Of a stretch of 64,000 nt of DNA, positions 10,657-19,411 are shown piece by piece. The notes under the pieces were generated by a model, which saw nothing but the letters and a program-made list of their open reading frames with translations, was not told the DNA's origin and made no database searches. Location: assembly GCA_005862285.1 (NCBI GenBank), contig SZXW01000003.1:62001-126000 (forward strand), in the 5' to 3' direction. How positions within the stretch are numbered: position 1 is the stretch's first letter; each line of letters opens with the position of its first letter. The translations under genes and the position numbers were made by a program. The DNA comes from Chlorobium sp. (lineage in GTDB: Bacteria > Bacteroidota > Chlorobiia > Chlorobiales > Chlorobiaceae).

Positions 10657-13425
10657 CTATCCCGTCGTACGCAGTCCTCCGGAAATGGCATTGACCGACA
10701 GGAAAAGCTCCGGCAGTATTCTGTCTGCTTCTGTCTGTTGTCCGTTTCGCAGCAGTTCCCGCCACTCTTTCAGCAGGCTGATCTGGTGACGGTGGAGCAT
10801 TTCGAGGCCTTCACGCCGCAGAGAGACAAACCTGTTGACGCTTTGGCGCTGGGTTTCAAGCGGTCCGGCGAACAGCATGTCGATGAATTTCCTGGTTCTC
10901 CGGTACTCGGCTTCGATCATACCGAGAATTCTGTCCCGCACCGTGACGTCGCCGACAAGCGCGGCATACTGGTGCATGATGTTCAGGTCTGCTGAGGAGA
11001 TACCTGTATCGGCATTGCTGATGATGTAACGGAGTGGAGGCCAGTCGAAGTATCGTGTCCTGATCTCTTTGAAAACTTCGGGCTGGCTGTCGTGCAGATA
11101 CTCGAGGGCCGATCCGACTCCATACCAGCCGGAAATGGAGTACCGGGCCTGGTTCCAGCTGAAAACCCAGGGTATGGCCCGGAGATCTTCAAGGCTGGCT
11201 TTGCCGCTACGGCGGGAAGGACGGGAGCCGATTCTTGTCGATTCAATGATATCGATCGGAGTGGCTTCACGGAAAAAGTCGAAGAATCCTTCAGCTTCAA
11301 TTAGTGACCTGTATGCCATGTTGCTTTTTGCTGACAGCGTGTCCATTGCCGTTTCGAGCGGAAGAGCCGCTTTCTGTCCGTTTTTCTGCCTGATCATGAT
11401 ACCGGCAACCCCTGCCATGAAGAGTTCGAGATTATAAACGGCGCTGATCCTGTTGGCATATTTCTGGGCAATGGTTTCGCCCTGTTCGGTAAAGGAGATG
11501 CCTGCATCGAAGGAACCGAAAGGTTGCGCCTTGACGAAACTGTGCGTCGGTCCCGCTCCCCGGCTGATGCTTCCGCCGCGGCCATGGAAGAACAGGATAT
11601 CCGTTTCGCAGTATTTTCCGGCTTCAAGCATCTTTTCCTGTGCACGGTAGAGCGACCAGATACTGGTGAAAATTCCACCGTCCTTGTTGCTGTCGCTGTA
11701 ACCGATCATCACCTTCTGCACTTTCCTGCGCTGGCTGTTGGTTGTTTTCATATATTCGAGACTTCTCACGGTCACCGGATGAGTAAGAAATTCCCTGAGA
11801 ATCGCCGGACTTTTTTCCAGGTCGCCGATCGTTTCAAAAAGCGGAACAACCGGCAGCATGCATACGGCACCTTCATCGGTTTCGGTCATCATGCCGACTT
11901 CCCTGGCGAAGAGATAGACCGTAAGAAGGTCTGAAACATCCCTCGTCATGCTGACGATGAGGGAGCCGATTCCTTCGTAACCGTATTTTTTTCCATGGTT
12001 GAGCAGAACCCTGTAACAAGCAAGTACCGCCTCGGCTTCAGGACCAGCGATCATATCGGGATGGGTGAAGGGCCTTGGAGAATGCAGTTCCCTGTCGAGA
12101 AACTCCCTTCGTTTCGCTTCGTCCCATATCAGAAAATCTTTTCCGTTCATACCGGCGGCGGTCATGAGCTGGGATAGCGCAAGTTCATGAAATTGGCTGT
12201 TTTGCCGGATATCGAGTTTTCCGAGGTGGAATCCGAATGTCTGCACAATCCTGTAAACGGGCACGATCTCGTTTTCAGCGATATGTTCCGCACCTATGGC
12301 GAGTAGTGATTCCCGCAGCAGTTCGAGGTCATCCAGCAATTCACGGGAGTTCCTGTAGCGGAAATGTTTCTCGGGACTGTGGATGCCTTCACCTGATTGC
12401 ATTTCATCGGGAAGTGCCGAGAGAACGAGGTTGAGGAACTGGCGCCATGGTTCATGCCGGTTTCTTTCGATTGCATGGCGGCCCTTTTCTTCAAGTCCGT
12501 CGGCAAGGGTTCCGATTCGTTCGATGACAGGATTGAAAGGTGCCTGCAATCTTTCGGAAAGGCTCAGTTTTGAAGCAAGTTCCCTGAGACGGGAACGGAT
12601 GAGCGTCATTGCATGCTTGCGCATTTCTTCAAGGGTTTCCTGCGTAACTTCCGCCGTTACGAGCGGATGGCCGTCGCGGTCACCACCGACCCAGCTTCCG
12701 AAACCGAGCCGGGGAAAGGACCTTGGGTTTGAGAGTTTCCTGCAGTCGAACCCGCTCTCCTTCCATGCCTGGAGGAAGCGCTTGTCGAGCATGGGCAGAA
12801 CTTCAGGAAAAATATTGTAGAGATAGTGGATAACATTTCTCCGTTCAGCTGAAACCTCAGGTTTGTCGAAAAGGATTTCACCGGTTCTCCAGAGCCTTTC
12901 GAGGACGACATTGATGCTGAACCTGATGTCACGCTGTTCAAGCGGGGTCCACATCTGGTTTTCCCGTTTCACGAGAAGCAGATAAAGTTCGCGGTGCAGT
13001 TCAAGCACGGTTTTCCGCTTCGCTTCGGTAGGGTGGGCGGTAAGAACGGCTTCTACGGAAACACCAGAGAGGAGTGAAGCGATTTCGGCGTCCGGTATGC
13101 CGATTTCCCTGAGGCGCTTGAATGTTCTTCCCCAGAGCCCTGTAAGATGGGATAACCCTTTTTCGGTTTCGAGGTGACGGCGGTTCTGTGCCGCCGAGTT
13201 TTCCTCCGCCATGTTCAGGAGCTGGAAAAAAATCGAATAAGCCTGAAGTGCTCGTTCAGCGCACGGGTAATGCCCGATGGGCAGTCCTGCTTCCTGCCAG
13301 GGAAGGTGATCTGCGATTTCATCTTCTCCGAGATCCCTGAGCACATCACGGAAACAGCCGAGCAGGAATGAAAAATCCCGGTCAGCCTTTTCGAAATCGA
13401 TGCTGCTGCTTGCTGTCGTAATCAT
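10657..13425 (-). CDS. ppc: Phosphoenolpyruvate carboxylase
   Basis: Carboxylates PEP with bicarbonate to oxaloacetate, an anaplerotic step that feeds the reductive TCA cycle in green sulfur bacteria. Landmarks are the catalytic His131 in VLTAHPTEAKRKTV, FHGRGGSISRGAGPT and GYSDSNKDGGIFTSIWSLY, all conserved in active PEPC. The 922-residue length is normal. The C-terminus reads SGGLRTTG, where most bacterial enzymes end in QNTG; the terminal Gly is kept. Transcribed alone, with an 86-bp gap to comM. The start is ATG at 13423-13425. Confidence 0.96.
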   Translation of the reverse strand: MITTASSSIDFEKADRDFSFLLGCFRDVLRDLGEDEIADHLPWQEAGLPIGHYPCAERALQAYSIFFQLLNMAEENSAAQNRRHLETEKGLSHLTGLWGRTFKRLREIGIPDAEIASLLSGVSVEAVLTAHPTEAKRKTVLELHRELYLLLVKRENQMWTPLEQRDIRFSINVVLERLWRTGEILFDKPEVSAERRNVIHYLYNIFPEVLPMLDKRFLQAWKESGFDCRKLSNPRSFPRLGFGSWVGGDRDGHPLVTAEVTQETLEEMRKHAMTLIRSRLRELASKLSLSERLQAPFNPVIERIGTLADGLEEKGRHAIERNRHEPWRQFLNLVLSALPDEMQSGEGIHSPEKHFRYRNSRELLDDLELLRESLLAIGAEHIAENEIVPVYRIVQTFGFHLGKLDIRQNSQFHELALSQLMTAAGMNGKDFLIWDEAKRREFLDRELHSPRPFTHPDMIAGPEAEAVLACYRVLLNHGKKYGYEGIGSLIVSMTRDVSDLLTVYLFAREVGMMTETDEGAVCMLPVVPLFETIGDLEKSPAILREFLTHPVTVRSLEYMKTTNSQRRKVQKVMIGYSDSNKDGGIFTSIWSLYRAQEKMLEAGKYCETDILFFHGRGGSISRGAGPTHSFVKAQPFGSFDAGISFTEQGETIAQKYANRISAVYNLELFMAGVAGIMIRQKNGQKAALPLETAMDTLSAKSNMAYRSLIEAEGFFDFFREATPIDIIESTRIGSRPSRRSGKASLEDLRAIPWVFSWNQARYSISGWYGVGSALEYLHDSQPEVFKEIRTRYFDWPPLRYIISNADTGISSADLNIMHQYAALVGDVTVRDRILGMIEAEYRRTRKFIDMLFAGPLETQRQSVNRFVSLRREGLEMLHRHQISLLKEWRELLRNGQQTEADRILPELFLSVNAISGGLRTTG

Positions 13426-13659
13426 TTGGAAGTATATATTATGCTTGATCTGACCTTGATGATGCAGTATTCTAAAAAATCGGTTGAGTTACAAATCCTG
13501 AAGTGTGGTCGATTTTATCGATGAATTGACAAAAAGAAAAGCGAATACGTTTTTTTGACGCATGCTTTTTAAGGTTTATGTTTGCCGCCTTTACTAATTA
13601 TGCTTATCTTGACTAATAAATTTTCGGGTAAGCCAATAACACCTAATTCATTACCTGTC

Positions 13660-14301
13660 ATGGACAACAAATCAAATGTTAAGCTTATTGCGTTGGCAAT
13701 TTGCGGGGCAGCTTGCATGGGGGCGGCGTTTTACGGTTTGTCATTCTTAACCGGGTACCAGGTGCCGGCGCCAAATATTTCAGAAGACCTGACCCCGTTG
13801 CGTTCCTTTGCGGGCTGGTTTCTCCTGATATTCTGTGCTTCAATGATCATCAGGACGCTTGGAAGGATGTCTTCCAGGATCAGTGATAGGTGGTTCCTGA
13901 GTTTTCCTCTCGGTGCTCTCGGTATCGTTCTTCTCATGTTCGTTGTTCTCTGGCTCAGACCTTCCGGAATTCTCCTTTCGACTACCGGACGCACCACAAC
14001 TCTCGACGGAAAGTATATCCGCTCGGTTGAAGAGCTGAAAGCCTTCCAGTCCAAAGCCATTCTTTCACCCAACGTTCCTCTCGCACCTGCTGGCTTTGAT
14101 TTCAATGCAGCCAAGACCCTTTGGAAAGAGCGTTGCAACAAGTGCCACACTTTCGATTCCGTTGCCGATGTTTTCAAATCGAAATACAAGAAGACAGGCA
14201 AGATCGATCTTATCGTAAAACGCATGGCGGATTATCCGACCTCGGGCATTACTCCGGAAGAATCGAAGAGTATCCAGATGTACCTGAACGAAAAGCTCTA
14301 A
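13660..14301 (+). CDS. pscC: Photosynthetic reaction centre cytochrome c (PscC, cytochrome c-551/cz)
   Basis: Membrane-bound monoheme cytochrome that donates electrons to P840 of the type I reaction centre. The 213-residue protein has three N-terminal membrane helices (around residues 7-27, 44-62 and 77-97) and a C-terminal soluble heme domain with CNKCH at 159-163. Met189 in KRMADYP is the likely second axial ligand. The architecture and phrases such as SFLTGY, LTPLRSF.GWFLLIFCAS and GRTTT.DGKYIR fit the PscC family. I place the start at MDNKSN (13660) rather than the longer in-frame ATG at 13582 because homologs begin there and the extra 26 residues are low-complexity. It stands alone, with no other reaction-centre gene nearby. 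Confidence 0.93.
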   Translation: MDNKSNVKLIALAICGAACMGAAFYGLSFLTGYQVPAPNISEDLTPLRSFAGWFLLIFCASMIIRTLGRMSSRISDRWFLSFPLGALGIVLLMFVVLWLRPSGILLSTTGRTTTLDGKYIRSVEELKAFQSKAILSPNVPLAPAGFDFNAAKTLWKERCNKCHTFDSVADVFKSKYKKTGKIDLIVKRMADYPTSGITPEESKSIQMYLNEKL

Positions 14302-14327
14302 AAGGTATCCCGGGAATATTTCATATC

Positions 14328-14357
14328 AAAAAAGCCTCAGGTTTCTGAGGCTTTTTT
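14328..14357. terminator. Bidirectional terminator between pscC and queF
   Basis: AAAAAAGCCTCAG, a GTTT loop and CTGAGGCTTTTTT form a 13-bp perfect hairpin with a T-run on either strand, serving the convergent pscC and queF genes. Confidence 0.9.
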
Positions 14358-14368
14358 GATTGCATGTT

Positions 14369-14716
14369 TCAGGATGCGCTGTAGTTGACCGAAACGGTCT
14401 CGGTTATGCCTCCTCTTGCTTTCCATTCCGTTATGATCGTCATCGATCTCGGCTTTACAAGTCCTGCAAGGTCGTCAAGGATCCTGTTGGTTATATTCTC
14501 GTAAAAGATGCCGGCGTTGCGGAACTCGAGGAAATAGTATTTCAGGGATTTCAGTTCGATACAGGTTTTATCGGGCACATACCTGATAGTGATGGTTCCG
14601 AAATCGGGAAGCCCTGTTTTTGGACAGACGGATGTAAATTCCGGATTCACAATTTCGATTGTATAATCCCTGTCTGGATAGCTGTTTTCGAAAACTTCGA
14701 TGAGCTCTTTTTTCAT
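14369..14716 (-). CDS. queF: NADPH-dependent 7-cyano-7-deazaguanine reductase (QueF, type I)
   Basis: Reduces preQ0 to preQ1 in queuosine biosynthesis. The 115-residue form matches the single-domain type I enzyme. The active-site Cys is in FTSVCPKTGLPDFGTI, and the QueF motif is seen as IELKSLKYYFLEFRNAGIFYENITN. I chose the ATG at 14714-14716 (MKKELIEVFENSYP), the usual homolog start. The frame stays open for another 50 codons upstream (to 14866), but that extension does not look like QueF. No preQ1 riboswitch was recognised upstream, and no other queuosine gene is adjacent. Confidence 0.93.
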   Translation of the reverse strand: MKKELIEVFENSYPDRDYTIEIVNPEFTSVCPKTGLPDFGTITIRYVPDKTCIELKSLKYYFLEFRNAGIFYENITNRILDDLAGLVKPRSMTIITEWKARGGITETVSVNYSAS

Positions 14717-14914
14717 TGCGTGTGGAATAATATTGCGTTTGACAATTACTACTGATTTACCAGAAACGGTTTTGCCGGTGCAAGAGTTTTTTCTGGTTGC
14801 ATGGAAAATAGAAATCTGCGGAGATTTTTCTTTAACGGTATATTTTTTAAGCCGGGCAAACATCAATTATTACAGTGGCAACTACAGGTCGAAGACGGGT
14901 ATGAGCTTTTTCCT

Positions 14915-14993
14915 GTCATTCCGTAATGAAATGCAGTGAAGCATCTATTTCTGGCTTTGCCCATTATGGATTCTTCACTTCGTTCAGAATGAC
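14915..14993. repeat. Short palindromic repeat element with GTCATTC/GAATGAC ends
   Basis: A 79-bp element bounded by GTCATTC and its reverse complement GAATGAC. The inner parts also pair (GTGAAG near the left arm, CTTCAC in the right arm), so it can fold into a long imperfect hairpin. It belongs to the same type as the larger element starting at 15043. There is no coding capacity. Confidence 0.7.
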
Positions 14994-15042
14994 AAGAAAA
15001 GACAGCATTACAAAAGCAAGGAGTTTGTTCCGAAAGATCGGT

Positions 15043-15228
15043 GTCATCCTGAATGAAACGCAGTGGAATGAAGGATCCATTTTTTTTTAAAAAAAAGCAC
15101 AGGGATTCTTGGCTCCGCTTTCCATGAACAGGAATTGCTTTCAGAATATTAATTTCCCCCGAAATTTACGACTTTATTGTTCATGGTCCGTGAGCGGTAG
15201 CGGCTGGATACAGGGGACTCAGGATGAC
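15043..15228. repeat. MITE-like element with 10-bp perfect terminal inverted repeats
   Basis: GTCATCCTGA at 15043-15052 is the exact reverse complement of TCAGGATGAC at 15219-15228. The 186-bp interior has no gene and contains a T/A tract palindrome near 15080-15097. Its right end (15184-15231) resembles 49449-49496 at 39 of 48 positions, so at least part of it is dispersed in the genome. Confidence 0.6.
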
Positions 15229-15355
15229 AAGCAACTATGAGTTTTTCCCGGAATACCCTTCAATCGCCGGAGTAATAATACCTTCAATCGTTCGAGCCAA
15301 AAAGTTTTTTTATTATGCCTCATCGTTTTTGTAATAAGTAATAAAAAAGTATATC

Positions 15356-16057
15356 ATGCCGTTCAGTACCGGGAACATCAGCAGGGAGTCACGGGACCTT
15401 TATCAGGAACTTGGTGAGGAATATGATCTCGATGAAAGAAGTTATAATTTCGGCGGCCGTCTGTTCAGTGTGCTCAGCGTTCTTGACAGTTATGCCCTGC
15501 TTGACAGGATCGATCCCGAAGAATTTGTCAAAGATGAACAGATGCCCTACTGGGCTGAAATATGGCCTTCGGCAGTGACGCTTTCCGCTTTCATTGCGGA
15601 TGAGCTTGATATGGAGAGCAAACGGGTAATAGAAATAGGGGCAGGGGTTGGTCTTGTATCGCTTGTCGCTTCCTGGAAAGGGGCCAGTGTTCTCGCAACG
15701 GACTATTCTTCAGAAGCGCTCCGGTTTTTGCGTTACAATGCATGGAAGAACGGGCTCGAGCTTGACCTTGAAAGACTTGACTGGAGAAATGTTCAATGCA
15801 GTGAACAGTTCGATCTGCTCTTTGCAGCCGATGTTCTCTATGAAAGGGTAAACCTGCTTCCCATAGCGAATGCTCTCGATAAATTGCTGAAACCCGACGG
15901 TCGGGCTTACATTGCCGATCCGCGCAGGAGTCTTGCGGAACAGTTTCTCGGGATAGCTTCCGAAAACAATTTTTCCATAACCTCCTGTGCGAGGAGTTAT
16001 CCCGGAAGCGAACAAGGGGTACATGTCAATATTCATATGCTGGAAAGGAAACGCTGA
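15356..16057 (+). CDS. Class I SAM-dependent methyltransferase (METTL/ETFB-lysine-methyltransferase-like)
   Basis: Seven-beta-strand methyltransferase of the group that includes METTL20/21-type protein lysine methyltransferases. The SAM-binding motif I is seen as VIEIGAGVGLVSLVAS, followed by the acidic strand-2 position in VLATDYSSEALRFLRYNAWKNG. DLLFAADVLYERVNL occupies the place of the post-II motif. AEIWPSAVTLSAFI upstream is typical of this branch, which mostly methylates proteins; the target here is unknown. 233 residues, ATG at 15356. It is followed after 3 nt by the DUF4905-like gene and probably shares its transcript. Confidence 0.8.
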   Translation: MPFSTGNISRESRDLYQELGEEYDLDERSYNFGGRLFSVLSVLDSYALLDRIDPEEFVKDEQMPYWAEIWPSAVTLSAFIADELDMESKRVIEIGAGVGLVSLVASWKGASVLATDYSSEALRFLRYNAWKNGLELDLERLDWRNVQCSEQFDLLFAADVLYERVNLLPIANALDKLLKPDGRAYIADPRRSLAEQFLGIASENNFSITSCARSYPGSEQGVHVNIHMLERKR

Positions 16058-16060
16058 GCG

Positions 16061-16927
16061 ATGGCAAGTGGAATGAAAAAGAAGTTTCAGGTATTGTGGC
16101 GTTATCACGCAGGGCCTGGAGCTGTAATCTGGCAGATGATGTTTACCGGTTCAGGATGCCTTGCCGGACAGAAGAGGTTTCCCGAAAGCCGCCGGCTGCT
16201 TTTATTTTCTGTAGATACCCCGTCAGGCAAAGTACTCGCCGATGATTGCAGACTGATTGATCCCCTGAGCTCGATGCCCGTAGGGGATGGTTGGCTAACC
16301 GGTTTCGAAGCTGCAAACGAAAATCTTGTTTTCTGTCATGCCTATCAGGCGGACAGTCCGGAACACCGTGGGATATGGGCTTTCGATCCTGCAGCCGGAA
16401 GTGTGGTATGGGGGCGTCCGGATATCGTTTTTGCAGCGTATCTCGGCAATGAACTTCTGGTTTACAGGCCATCCGTTTTTTCAGGATTTCCCGAACGTCA
16501 TTTTTTTCTTGTCGATCCTTCCAACGGATCGGTAAAACGTGAACTTGGAATCGATAATCCGGAAATCAATGATCTGAGGCAGAACTCTCTGACGGAGGAA
16601 GAGCGGCAGCAGGTTATTCTTCCGGAGTTTGCCGGTGAAGAAAAAAGGACGGAACTCTCCCTTCCTGCCGGCTCAGGTATAGCTGCACAGGCTCCATGCG
16701 AGTATCTGGAAACTGGAGACGTGAAGGTTATCGCCCTGCATGAGCCAGGAACGGTCCCCGATACATGGAGTTCAGCTCTCCATATTTTCAAGGAGGGGTG
16801 CAGGGTTTATCATGAAACAATGGCCTCTGCATCCGGTCGTCCGGCGATGAACAATTTTCTCATCAGAGGCGATAATTTGTATTACATTAAAGAGAAAGAA
16901 GAACTTGTCTGTGTTTCACTGTCATGA
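16061..16927 (+). CDS. Conserved hypothetical protein (DUF4905-like)
   Basis: A 288-residue protein without signal peptide or membrane helix. Repeated patterns such as [45 protein letters not shown] and [15 protein letters not shown] look like blades of a beta-propeller, with a value followed by a turn and a strand. I associate it with the DUF4905 family of Bacteroidota/Chlorobiota from memory, not from a search. It starts 3 nt after the methyltransferase stop and overlaps xerC by 4 bp (ATGA). MKKKFQV at 16073 is an alternative start. Function unknown. Confidence 0.65.
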   Translation: MASGMKKKFQVLWRYHAGPGAVIWQMMFTGSGCLAGQKRFPESRRLLLFSVDTPSGKVLADDCRLIDPLSSMPVGDGWLTGFEAANENLVFCHAYQADSPEHRGIWAFDPAAGSVVWGRPDIVFAAYLGNELLVYRPSVFSGFPERHFFLVDPSNGSVKRELGIDNPEINDLRQNSLTEEERQQVILPEFAGEEKRTELSLPAGSGIAAQAPCEYLETGDVKVIALHEPGTVPDTWSSALHIFKEGCRVYHETMASASGRPAMNNFLIRGDNLYYIKEKEELVCVSLS

Positions 16928-17934
16928 AGGAACAATCTCCGAATCAGTCAGATTCTTTCTTTAATGAAAGTACTGTTCCGGTAAGCGATTTTCTTGAAAC
17001 GCTCCGGAGCAGAAAAAATCTTTCACTTCACACCATTACCGCATACAGGACTGACCTTGTTCATTTTTTTTCTTTTCTTGCCGGGCGTTACGGGCTGTCC
17101 GGTCTGAACGGTTTCGATACGGAATGTGTTTCCATTGCTGATGTCAGACTTTATATGGGATCATTGCTGAAACGAGGGGTGAAGCCCGTATCGATTGCCC
17201 GCAAAGTCTCTTCGGTCAGAAGTTTTTACCGGTATCTGCAGGATAGAGGACTCATCAGCCATTCGGTGTTTTCCCTGATAGATATGCCGAAATATTCAAA
17301 GAACGTTCCGGGATTTCTAACGGAAAAGCAGACGGAGAAGCTTTTCGATGAAGTTTTGCAAGGGGTTATCAGCGGCCCGTTGAAAAAGGGAAAACATGAA
17401 CTTGCTGATTCCTTTGAGCGGAATCGCGATCGCTGTATTCTCGAGCTCCTCTATGGCTGCGGACTTCGTGTTTCGGAGCTTATCGGGCTGAAAAAGGAGG
17501 ATGTTGATCTTCAGGCGGGATTCGTAAAGGTAACGGGCAAGGGGAGTAAACAGAGAATAGTTCCGCTGGGGTTACCCGCGGTTTCAGCATTGAAAATTTA
17601 TTTTGAAGTCCGACTAAACTTCTTTAGAATAATATCAAATGGAAATACCGAGCCTTTTTCATTTGTGTTCATGACAAAAAAGGGAAAAAAAATTTATCCC
17701 ATGTTTGTCCAGAGGCTTACCGGAAAGTATCTCGTTTTCGTCACGGAACAGAAAAAGAAAAATCCACATATTCTGCGTCACAGTTTTGCAACTCATCTGC
17801 TGAACAGCGGTGCGGATATCAACAGTGTAAGCGAGATGCTCGGGCACAGTAATCTTTCGACAACGGAGATTTACACGCATGTTACTTTCGAGCGCCTGAC
17901 GGAGGTATACCGGAAAGCGCATCCTTGCGCATAA
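16924..17934 (+). CDS. xerC: Tyrosine recombinase XerC
   Basis: Site-specific recombinase that resolves chromosome dimers at dif. The N-terminal SAM-like core-binding domain ([25 protein letters not shown]) is followed by the catalytic domain. The catalytic residues are visible: Arg in GCGLRVSEL, Lys in [12 protein letters not shown], His-x-x-Arg in [12 protein letters not shown], His in LGHSNLSTT and the nucleophile Tyr in EIYTHV. At 336 residues it is about 30 longer than typical XerC, mainly through insertions around [17 protein letters not shown] and after SNGNTEPF. It lies just before hpf, an order I recall from related genomes. No dif site was identified. Confidence 0.92.
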   Translation: MKEQSPNQSDSFFNESTVPVSDFLETLRSRKNLSLHTITAYRTDLVHFFSFLAGRYGLSGLNGFDTECVSIADVRLYMGSLLKRGVKPVSIARKVSSVRSFYRYLQDRGLISHSVFSLIDMPKYSKNVPGFLTEKQTEKLFDEVLQGVISGPLKKGKHELADSFERNRDRCILELLYGCGLRVSELIGLKKEDVDLQAGFVKVTGKGSKQRIVPLGLPAVSALKIYFEVRLNFFRIISNGNTEPFSFVFMTKKGKKIYPMFVQRLTGKYLVFVTEQKKKNPHILRHSFATHLLNSGADINSVSEMLGHSNLSTTEIYTHVTFERLTEVYRKAHPCA

Positions 17935-18013
17935 AGTTTATGATGACTTCGTACGGTCAGGATTGCGGGGTCTTGTTCCTTTATCATATTCACATCTTTC
18001 AAGGGAGGTCATT

Positions 18014-18334
18014 ATGACAAAAACTGCAGTCAATGATCAGGTCAATATTAAGATCACATTGCGCCATTCGAACAATCACAACAATATTGAGGAATATGCC
18101 CGCGATGCGGTACAGGGCCTTGTGAAATTTTTCCCGAATATCATGAGCTGCCATGTGATTCTGGATCATCAGAAAAATGATTTTGAAAAGAACAAGCTTG
18201 CCGAAATAACGGTACATGTGCCCCAGAACGATTTTGTCTCCAAGGAAGCCGGAATTGCCTATGAACCTGCAATCGACAATTGTATAGCGGCACTGACCAA
18301 GCAACTTCAGAAACACAAGGATAAGATGCAATAA
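18014..18334 (+). CDS. hpf: Ribosome hibernation promoting factor, short form
   Basis: Small protein that binds the 30S decoding region and keeps idle ribosomes inactive (HPF/YfiA fold). 106 residues, with the family pattern of VNIKITLRHSNNHNNIEEYARDAV, a central strand block and YEPAIDNCIAALTKQLQKHKDK. The start at 18014 is fixed by the strong AAGGGAGG ribosome binding site at 18001-18008; the in-frame upstream start at 17963 would add an unrelated tail. The lack of the C-terminal dimerisation domain makes it a short HPF. A strong terminator follows. Confidence 0.93.
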   Translation: MTKTAVNDQVNIKITLRHSNNHNNIEEYARDAVQGLVKFFPNIMSCHVILDHQKNDFEKNKLAEITVHVPQNDFVSKEAGIAYEPAIDNCIAALTKQLQKHKDKMQ

Positions 18335-18347
18335 AAGAGAGTATGTT

Positions 18348-18395
18348 ACAGCCGCAATGCTTTGGATGACCATCAGCATTGCGGCTGTTTTTTTT
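18348..18395 (+). terminator. Terminator after hpf
   Basis: ACAGCCGCAATGCT pairs perfectly with AGCATTGCGGCTGT (14-bp stem) around a 13-nt loop, followed by a T8 run. It ends just before hprK, so hprK needs its own promoter or read-through. Confidence 0.92.
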
Positions 18396-18415
18396 ACACA
18401 TCGATTGCTGAATCC

Positions 18416-19411
18416 ATGAATTTCGATCAAAAGGGACTAAAGAAGCGATCAATAACGGTCGCATATTTTTTTAATAATATCGGCAAGAAGCACGATATCA
18501 AGCTGAGACGCCTCAACAATGTCGATGAGCAGAAGCGTCGGATTTTCGAACGCGACCTGCATCGTCCGGGGCTTGCACTTGCCGGTTTTACCAACCTGTT
18601 CACCTACAAGCGTGTTCAGATTCTTGGAAATACCGAGACGAGATTTTTGAACCATCTTGAGGAACATGAGAGGTGGCGCGTCTTTGAAAATCTTGTACGG
18701 TTCAAAATACCCTGCATTATTCTGACCAGCAACAACCGGTTGCCTGAAGATCTTATCGATATGGCGACCAAAGCCGGAATCCCGGTTTATATCACTCGCC
18801 ATTCTTCCACGAAGACCATCTATCTTGTTACCGATTTTCTTGATGATCAGTTTTCTCTCTATCAGCAATATCACGGCTCCATGGTCGATGTCTATGGCGT
18901 GGGAGTGCTTCTTACCGGTAAAAGCGGCCTTGGTAAATCGGAAATCGCTCTCGATCTTGTCGAACGGGGACATGGCCTTGTAGCTGACGATGCGGTTGTC
19001 ATAAGACGGAAAGGTGAATCTCCCACCCTCGTAGCCAAAAGAAACGAAATCGTCGATCATTTCATGGAGATAAGGGGTCTTGGTGTCGTGGATGTGAAAG
19101 CGAATTTCGGGATCAGGGCTATCAGGGATATAAAGGAAGTGCAGGTTGTTGTCGAACTTCTTGAATGGAACAACGAGATGGCTTATGAACGCCTCGGGCT
19201 CGATACGAAATTTCTGAAAATCCTTGGAGTTGATGTTCCGCTGGTCGAATTACCTATATTCCCCGGTAAAAACATTACCGTAATCATTGAAGTGGTTGCA
19301 CTAAATTTCCTGCTTAAACGGTATTCGAACTATGTTGCCGCAGAAGCGCTGACCGAAAGGATAAAAAACGTTATAAACAATGAGAAAGCCCAGGGTGAAA
19401 CGAATGATTGA
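18416..19411 (+). CDS. hprK: HPr kinase/phosphorylase
   Basis: Bifunctional enzyme that phosphorylates HPr on a serine and reverses it. The 331-residue protein has the variable N-terminal domain, then His153 in YHGSMVDVYG, the P-loop GKSGLGKS (168-175), VADDAVVI and the HprK signature EIRGLGVVDVKANFGIRAI. I use the ATG at 18416 because an upstream in-frame start (18362) lies inside the hpf terminator. No PTS gene is in this window. In PTS-poor Gram-negative bacteria HprK usually belongs to a regulatory PTS; here that is inference. Confidence 0.94.
   Translation: MNFDQKGLKKRSITVAYFFNNIGKKHDIKLRRLNNVDEQKRRIFERDLHRPGLALAGFTNLFTYKRVQILGNTETRFLNHLEEHERWRVFENLVRFKIPCIILTSNNRLPEDLIDMATKAGIPVYITRHSSTKTIYLVTDFLDDQFSLYQQYHGSMVDVYGVGVLLTGKSGLGKSEIALDLVERGHGLVADDAVVIRRKGESPTLVAKRNEIVDHFMEIRGLGVVDVKANFGIRAIRDIKEVQVVVELLEWNNEMAYERLGLDTKFLKILGVDVPLVELPIFPGKNITVIIEVVALNFLLKRYSNYVAAEALTERIKNVINNEKAQGETND

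Larger units (their letters stand above)
14717..15355. other. 639-bp gene-free region between queF and a methyltransferase gene
   Basis: No convincing gene is seen. It holds the upstream region of queF, two inverted-repeat elements (14915-14993 and 15043-15228, listed separately), and an AT-rich run before 15356 that probably carries the promoter of the methyltransferase gene. Confidence 0.7.

Noticed and set aside
14717-14866. Upstream in-frame extension of queF
   Set aside because: The 50 extra residues do not resemble QueF, and type I enzymes begin at the internal ATG.
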